A program made the translations under genes and the position numbers. 64,000 bases of DNA from the NCBI RefSeq assembly GCF_018131225.1, contig NZ_JAFCMM010000001.1:1116001-1180000 (forward strand). Reading direction: 5' to 3'. A model generated the notes under the pieces. It was not told the origin of the DNA. It did not search any database and saw nothing but the letters and a program-made list of their open reading frames with translations. Shown here one piece after another: positions 59,248 through 64,000 of the stretch. The stretch's first letter is position 1. Every line of letters starts with the position of its first letter. The DNA is from Bradyrhizobium sp. U87765 SZCCT0048 (GTDB lineage Bacteria; Pseudomonadota; Alphaproteobacteria; Rhizobiales; Xanthobacteraceae).

Positions 59248-59817
59248 ATGTCCCGCTTGCCGCTTCGCACCATCGATGACGCCCCGGAGGCTGCCCGCGC
59301 CGGGCTGCGGACCGCGCTCGCCAACAATGGCTACCTGCCCAACCTCGTTCGTTTGCTGGCCAATGCGCCAGCCGCCCTCGAAGCCTACCAGACCGTATCC
59401 GCAATCAACGCGCGTGCCGGCCTCAGTCTCGCTGAACGCGAAGCTGTGCAGATCACGGCCGCGGCGACCCATGGCTGCGGCTTCTGTGTCGCTGGACATA
59501 CCGCCATCGCCACCAAGAAGGTCGGTCTTTCCAGCGATGCGATCGACGCCCTGCGCACCCAGGCAGCCGGACCGGACGCGCGACTGAATGCGGTCGCCGA
59601 CTTCACCCATGCCGTGATCCGGGGCCGCGGGGCCGTCGGCGACGATGAGCTGCAGGCATTCCAGGCCGCGGGCTTCAGCGACGCCAATGCGCTCGAAGTC
59701 GTGCTCGGTGTCAGTCTCGCGACGTTGTGCAATTTCGCCAACAACCTCGGCCAGCCGGCCCTGAATCCCGAGCTGGAAGCCTACCGCTGGCCATCCGCCG
59801 TCGCGGCGGCCGAATAG
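59248..59817 (+). CDS. AhpD-like/carboxymuconolactone decarboxylase-family protein
   Basis: This 189-residue all-helical protein has the AhpD motif THGCGFCVAGH (C-x-x-C with downstream His, about residues 75-85), which supports thiol peroxidase or disulfide chemistry. GGAGA about 7 nt before ATG 59248 sets the start. It lies 16 bp before an acyl-CoA-dehydrogenase-like gene and is the first gene of the operon containing the ABC importer. Proteins of this family often accompany flavin monooxygenases in sulfonate loci, perhaps dealing with peroxide. Confidence 0.85.
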   Translation: MSRLPLRTIDDAPEAARAGLRTALANNGYLPNLVRLLANAPAALEAYQTVSAINARAGLSLAEREAVQITAAATHGCGFCVAGHTAIATKKVGLSSDAIDALRTQAAGPDARLNAVADFTHAVIRGRGAVGDDELQAFQAAGFSDANALEVVLGVSLATLCNFANNLGQPALNPELEAYRWPSAVAAAE

Positions 59818-59833
59818 GCGCGCGGCGCACGTC

Positions 59834-60925
59834 ATGTCAGTCACGCTCCCCTCCGACCTGTCAGGCTGGCTCGAGGCCGAGGCGTCGCGGCTCGACACCA
59901 CCGACGCTGACGCGGGCGTGCTGCCACGGCTGGCACAGGCCGGGCTGTTCAGGATCGGCGTTCCCGCCGCCCTCGGCGGCTCGAACGGTGATGTCAGAGG
60001 CGCTGTCGAAGCCATCGCGGCGGTGTCGCGGCTGTCGCTGGCTGCCGGCTTCGTGTTCTGGGGACATCGAACCTTCATCGAATACCTGCTGCAGAGTCCG
60101 AACGCCGCGCTGCGCGACAGGCTGCTTCCGGATCTGCTCGCAGGCCGGAGAGCTGGCGCGACCGGGCTGTCCAATGCCATGAAATTCCTGTCGGGCCTCG
60201 AGCCGTTGCAGGTGCGGTCGCGCCGAGCCGAGCATGGCTTGCGCATCGACGGCAAGCTGCCTTGGGTCACCAATCTGCAACCGGCAGGATTCGATGTCGC
60301 CGCGGCCATCGATGGCGACGGCCACCAGCCCGCCTTCGTCGCCAGCCTCGCTTCCGAAGACGAAGGTCTCGCACGCTCGCCTGACCTCGATCTCATGGCC
60401 ATGCGTGCAACCAGCACGGCGGCCATAGACATCGATGACGTGCGGATCGGGACGGACCGCATCCTGCATCCCAACGCGAGCGTGTGGCTGCCGAAGGTCC
60501 GGCCGGCGTTCCTGGGCCTGCAATGCGCCATGGCGATCGGCCTTGCCGAGCGCGCGCTCCTGGAGGTCCGCGCACGCCTCGCCGGCGGCCGGGACATCCT
60601 GGCCGCACCGGCGGACGCGCTGGCGAACGACCTCGAACGTGCCACCGCCGAGCTGCTTGCCGGCCTTCCGGGCGACCTGTTCGTCGAGCGCCCCGCCGAG
60701 TTGTTCCGGATCCGGATCCGCCTTGCCGAAATCGCCAACGACGCGGTGCAGCTCGAACTTTCCGCGACAGGTGGGAAGGCCTACCTCTGCGCCCCCGGCG
60801 CAGGCTTCCAGCGTCGCCTGCGCGAAGTTGCATTCATCCCGATCATCACACCGAGCCTGGTCCAGCTCAAAACCGCGCTCAACACCCATGAGCGGCGACC
60901 AGTCGCGGCCGGATCAACCGCATGA
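59834..60925 (+). CDS. Acyl-CoA-dehydrogenase-like flavoprotein
   Basis: This 363-residue protein has a reduced acyl-CoA dehydrogenase fold: an N-terminal helical half (LAQAGLFRIGVPAALGGSNGD), a central region (RIDGKLPWVTNLQPAGFDVAA) and C-terminal helices. It is shorter than a true dehydrogenase and the usual catalytic Glu segment is not evident. It may be an FMN-dependent oxidase relative of the SfnB group. Its stop overlaps the ABC ATPase start by 4 bp, linking it to uptake of the same compound. Confidence 0.75.
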   Translation: MSVTLPSDLSGWLEAEASRLDTTDADAGVLPRLAQAGLFRIGVPAALGGSNGDVRGAVEAIAAVSRLSLAAGFVFWGHRTFIEYLLQSPNAALRDRLLPDLLAGRRAGATGLSNAMKFLSGLEPLQVRSRRAEHGLRIDGKLPWVTNLQPAGFDVAAAIDGDGHQPAFVASLASEDEGLARSPDLDLMAMRATSTAAIDIDDVRIGTDRILHPNASVWLPKVRPAFLGLQCAMAIGLAERALLEVRARLAGGRDILAAPADALANDLERATAELLAGLPGDLFVERPAELFRIRIRLAEIANDAVQLELSATGGKAYLCAPGAGFQRRLREVAFIPIITPSLVQLKTALNTHERRPVAAGSTA

Positions 60926-61689
60926 CCGCTCCCCTCCTCACGGCCAGCGCCCTCGAACTGCGATACCCCGGGCGCGAACAGGCGGTGCTGCAGAGCTTCG
61001 ACTTCGCCCTGTCTGCAGGCGAGACCGTGAGCATTCTCGGCCCCAGCGGTGTCGGAAAGTCGAGCCTTCTGCGCGTGCTCGCCGGGTTGCAGTCGCCGTC
61101 CAGCGGTTCTGTCGCACTGGCTGGAACGCCACTCCGCGGCGTTCACCCGCGGATGGCCGTCGCCTTCCAGGATCCCAGTCTGCTGCCCTGGCTGACACTG
61201 GAGCGTAACGTCGCGTTCGGCCTCGACTTCAAGCACCAGCCACGGCTGTCGCCGCAGGCCCGTCGCGCCCGCATCGACGCGGCGATCGAAGAAGTCGGCC
61301 TTGCCGCCGCGCGTCAACATTTCCCGGATCAATTGTCGGGCGGCATGGCGCAGCGCACGGCGTTGGCGCGCTGTCTTGCGCGCAAGCCGGACATTCTTCT
61401 GCTCGACGAACCGTTCGGCGCTCTCGATGAGATCACGCGTACCGAAATGCAGCAGCTTCTGCTCAAGGTGGTGCGCGACTTCCGTACGGCGGCGATCCTG
61501 ATCACCCACGACATCGATGAAGCGCTGCTGGTATCGGACCGCATCGTCCTGCTCGGCGGAACGCCGGCCTCCCGGATCGGAGAGTGGACGATCACCCTGC
61601 CCAAACCGCGTGACGACGATGTGGCCGCGCTCGGCGCCATCCGCATCGACATTCTCAGTACCCTGCGCGCCGCCATGCGCCGCCACTGA
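60922..61689 (+). CDS. SsuB/TauB-like ABC transporter ATP-binding protein
   Basis: This 255-residue ATPase has Walker A GPSGVGKSS, Q-loop AFQDPSLLPW, signature LSGGMAQR, Walker B ILLLDEPFGALD and switch LITHDIDEA. It overlaps the upstream flavoprotein gene and is 15 bp before the binding-protein gene. Layout is typical of aliphatic-sulfonate-type importers. Confidence 0.93.
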   Translation: MTAPLLTASALELRYPGREQAVLQSFDFALSAGETVSILGPSGVGKSSLLRVLAGLQSPSSGSVALAGTPLRGVHPRMAVAFQDPSLLPWLTLERNVAFGLDFKHQPRLSPQARRARIDAAIEEVGLAAARQHFPDQLSGGMAQRTALARCLARKPDILLLDEPFGALDEITRTEMQQLLLKVVRDFRTAAILITHDIDEALLVSDRIVLLGGTPASRIGEWTITLPKPRDDDVAALGAIRIDILSTLRAAMRRH

Positions 61690-61704
61690 CCGGAGAACCC
61701 GCCC

Positions 61705-62892
61705 GTGCCTTTCGACGACGTTTCACGCCGCGACATGATGAAGCTGTCCGCCCTGTTCACCGCGTCGGGCGCACTGCCATTGCTGCGCGCCTATGAGAGC
61801 CGTGCTCAGGAGGGCGACGCACCGGTCCGGATCGGTTATCTTCCGATCACCGACGCCACACCGTTGCTGGTCGCGCACGGCAAGGGCTTCTTCGACGCGG
61901 AAGGCCTCAAGGCGGACAAGCCCGTGCTGCTGCGCAGCTGGGCCCAGGTGCTGGAAGCGTTCATCTCCGGTCAGGTCAACGTCGTCCATCTGCTGTCGCC
62001 GATGACCGTATGGGCGCGCTTCGGCAGCAAGGCGCCGGCCAAGGTCGTCGCATGGAATCATACCGGTGGCTCCGGTCTCAGTGTCGCGCCACAGATCGAG
62101 ACTGTGAAGGATCTCGGCGGCCGGAGCGTCGCCATCCCGTTCTGGTATTCGATCCACAATGTCGTGCTGCAGACCCTGCTGCGAGAGAACGGCCTCGTTC
62201 CAGTGTCCAAGCGGACCGGATCGCCTGCGGCGAACGAAGTCAATCTGATCGTGATGGCGCCGGCCGATATGGTGCCCGCCCTGGCGTCCGGACAGATCGC
62301 CGGATTTATCGTCGCGGAGCCCTTCAACGCGACCGCAGAGACCCTGGGCGTCGGCAAGATCCTGCGCTTCACCGGCGATGTCTGGAAGGATCACGCCTGC
62401 TGCGTCGTGTTCATGCATGAGCGCGACCTGCAGGAGCGTCCCGTCTGGTCGCAGAAGGTCGTCAACGCCATGGTCAAGGCGCAGCTCTGGACCCGCGAGA
62501 ACCGCGCCGAGACCGCCGCGCTGCTGTCCAAGGACGGCGTCAACAAATACACGCCGCATGCGACCGCCGTGCTGGAAAAGGTGCTGGCGCCGCCCGACAG
62601 CGACAATGTCGCCTACCTGAAATCCGGAGCGATCCGCAATCCGGACTGGCGGGAGCGGCGCATCGATTTCCAGCCCTACCCGTACCCGAGCTATACGGAG
62701 GAACTCGTGCGGCGCCTCAAGGACACGCTGATCGAGGGCGAACATGGCTTTCTCGCCAACCTTGACCCGGCCGCAGCCGCTCGCGAACTCGTCGATGACC
62801 GGTTCGTCAAGGCGGCCGTCACCGCATCGGGGGGCATGGCCGCATTCGGCTTGCCGGAATCGTTCACCCGCTCGGAGCTCGTCGTCGCGTGA
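61705..62892 (+). CDS. SsuA-like substrate-binding protein with Tat signal
   Basis: This 395-residue periplasmic protein starts at GTG 61705, with CGGAGAA just upstream. A twin-arginine signal (SRRDMMKLSALF) leads to mature sequence from about residue 35. The binding-protein fold shows in GYLPITDATPLLVAHGKGFFDAEGL, FISGQVNVVHLLSPM and WNHTGGSGL. It is longer than most SsuA proteins through a C-terminal extension of about 80 residues (FLANLDPAAAARELVDDRFV). Tat export suggests folding, perhaps with a cofactor, before export. The stop overlaps the permease start. Confidence 0.9.
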   Translation: MPFDDVSRRDMMKLSALFTASGALPLLRAYESRAQEGDAPVRIGYLPITDATPLLVAHGKGFFDAEGLKADKPVLLRSWAQVLEAFISGQVNVVHLLSPMTVWARFGSKAPAKVVAWNHTGGSGLSVAPQIETVKDLGGRSVAIPFWYSIHNVVLQTLLRENGLVPVSKRTGSPAANEVNLIVMAPADMVPALASGQIAGFIVAEPFNATAETLGVGKILRFTGDVWKDHACCVVFMHERDLQERPVWSQKVVNAMVKAQLWTRENRAETAALLSKDGVNKYTPHATAVLEKVLAPPDSDNVAYLKSGAIRNPDWRERRIDFQPYPYPSYTEELVRRLKDTLIEGEHGFLANLDPAAAARELVDDRFVKAAVTASGGMAAFGLPESFTRSELVVA

Positions 62893-63731
62893 CAGCGAGC
62901 TGGTCTGCCGACGGAGCTCCGATCGTCACGAACCGCCGGTCCGATGGATCGGACACCGGCGCGATCGTCGCACACCTGCGCGCATCTCTCGGCAGAGGCG
63001 CGCTGGGCCTGACGGGCCTCGGCCTGCTCCTCCTGGCGTGGTGGCTGGGCACCGATGTCCTCGCTCCCGCCGGCTTCATCCAGCGTTTCTCGCCGTCCAG
63101 TACCTTCCATAGTCTCGGGCTGCTGGCGACCCAGTCGGACCTGCCGGTTCATTTGCTGGTCAGCCTTCGCCGCATCGCCGTCGGCCTTGCTCTGGCGCTC
63201 GTGATCGGCGTGCCGCTCGGCCTCGCCGTCGGGCGCTCCGGATGGTTGAACGCAGCGACCTCGCCTGCCTTCCAGTTCCTGCGCATGATTTCGCCGCTGT
63301 CGTGGATGCCCCTTGCGGTGATGGTCTTCGGCGTCGGCGACCGGCCGATCTACTTCCTGCTCACCTTTGCCGCCGTCTGGCCGATTCTGCTGAATACGGC
63401 CGAGGGCGTGCGACGTCTGGAGCCGAGCTGGCTGCGCCTCGCGGCCAGCCTGTCAGCGACACGATGGGAGACGCTGCGGCACGTGATCGTTCCCGGCATC
63501 CTCGGCTACATCCTGACGGGACTGCGGCTGTCCATCGGGATCGTCTGGATCGTGCTGGTGCCCTGCGAGATGCTCGGGGTTTCCGCCGGGCTCGGCTACT
63601 TCATTCTCGATACCCGCGATCGCCTCGCCTATCCGGAACTGATGGCGATGGTGCTGATCATCGGGTTTCTGGGCTTCCTGCTCGATGGCGGAGCAAGGCT
63701 GCTCTATCGCTCGGTGGCACGCGGGCATTGA
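62889..63731 (+). CDS. SsuC-like ABC transporter permease
   Basis: This 280-residue permease has six membrane segments and an EAA loop (AASLSATRWETLRHVIVPGILGYILTGLRL). The GTG start at 62889 overlaps the binding-protein stop (GTGA). Residues 1-35 form a polar cytoplasmic leader. It completes the importer begun at 60922. Confidence 0.92.
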   Translation: MTASWSADGAPIVTNRRSDGSDTGAIVAHLRASLGRGALGLTGLGLLLLAWWLGTDVLAPAGFIQRFSPSSTFHSLGLLATQSDLPVHLLVSLRRIAVGLALALVIGVPLGLAVGRSGWLNAATSPAFQFLRMISPLSWMPLAVMVFGVGDRPIYFLLTFAAVWPILLNTAEGVRRLEPSWLRLAASLSATRWETLRHVIVPGILGYILTGLRLSIGIVWIVLVPCEMLGVSAGLGYFILDTRDRLAYPELMAMVLIIGFLGFLLDGGARLLYRSVARGH

Positions 63732-63796
63732 GCACGCCTGTTCCTTGACAGCCCGTTGTCACGAATGGCTGGATTGATGATCTGAAGGGGGATCAC

Positions 63797-64000
63797 ATGG
63801 CAAGCGACGCGTTGCGGATAAGCGACAGTGACGACATCGACGAGCGCACGCGCCCTGGACCGCGCTGGCGCCTCGACACCATCGTCGCCGAACTGCGCCG
63901 GTCGCGGGACGAACTGCACAACATCCGAAACGACGACCCGGCTCGCCGTGCCCCCTCCCGGGAGGCGCTCGGCAAGGTGCTCGACGGCCTGATCGAGGCG
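63797..64000 (+). CDS. N-terminus of probable serine O-acetyltransferase (incomplete)
   Basis: ATG 63797, with AGGGGG just upstream, opens a frame that runs off the right edge after 68 codons. The visible part (WRLDTIVAELRRSRDE, then PSREALGKVLDGL) resembles the N-terminal helical region of EpsC-type serine acetyltransferases. These make O-acetylserine for cysteine synthesis. That fits a sulfur-assimilation neighbourhood. The catalytic hexapeptide repeats are beyond the window, so the call is tentative. Confidence 0.5.
   Translation, partial: MASDALRISDSDDIDERTRPGPRWRLDTIVAELRRSRDELHNIRNDDPARRAPSREALGKVLDGLIEA

Noticed and set aside
63745..63773. Promoter for the serine acetyltransferase-like gene (TTGACA at 63745)
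   Set aside because: The -35 is perfect, but nothing like a -10 occurs at 16-18 nt spacing.

Overview
The window is GC-rich, densely coded chromosomal DNA from an alphaproteobacterium. It most likely comes from the Bradyrhizobium/Rhodopseudomonas group. That placement is an inference from codon use, the many NitT/TauT-type ABC importers and TRAP/CoA-ligand catabolic genes, and a dyad intergenic repeat of the kind common in that group. No rRNA, tRNA, CRISPR array, phage or insertion sequence was recognised.

Layout. (1) 1-9480, minus strand: a very large two-partner-secretion adhesin (TpsA, more than 2,360 codons, running off the left edge). It is preceded by a translationally coupled STN/TonB-like protein, ECF sigma factor and FecR-like anti-sigma factor. 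The set resembles the Pseudomonas PUMA3 (VreA-VreI-VreR) cell-surface signalling system. (2) 9656-12560, minus: a SulP permease and an OpgC-type glucan-succinylating membrane protein. (3) 13136-19384, plus: two AspT-type aspartate:alanine exchangers, aspartate 4-decarboxylase and a secreted asparaginase. Together they could form a proton-motive asparagine/aspartate decarboxylation module. (4) 19444-21347, minus: a MATE exporter with its HxlR regulator. (5) 21667-26808, plus: a NitT/TauT ABC importer co-transcribed with a YtcJ-like amidohydrolase and a HAD phosphatase.

(6) 26882-38306: two divergent operons. The left one encodes a TRAP transporter with two binding proteins, an acyl-CoA dehydrogenase, a Cat1-type CoA-transferase and an alpha-methylacyl-CoA racemase. 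The right one encodes a CaiB-type CoA-transferase, a MaoC hydratase, a CitE-type lyase and an IclR regulator. The gene set strongly resembles itaconate (C5-dicarboxylate) degradation loci. Two matching 16-bp dyads lie in the promoter gap. (7) 38331-44218: NAD synthetase, a DEDDh exonuclease, a second YtcJ-like amidohydrolase and an unknown protein. (8) 44245-48210: a decayed patch with a GshA C-terminal scrap fused head-on to a broken luciferase-like monooxygenase, an intact EamA transporter, and an MFS gene with two frameshifts. (9) 48320-50284: a secreted alpha/beta hydrolase and an unknown coiled-coil membrane protein.

(10) 50328-56174: an ABC importer operon ending in a large PHP/DUF3604-like protein, divergent from a GntR/UTRA regulator. 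(11) 56568-64000: genes pointing to organosulfur use. They are an SfnB/DszC-like oxidase, an orphan NlpA-type binding protein, an AhpD-like protein, an acyl-CoA-dehydrogenase-like protein, a complete SsuABC-like importer, and the start of what looks like a serine acetyltransferase.
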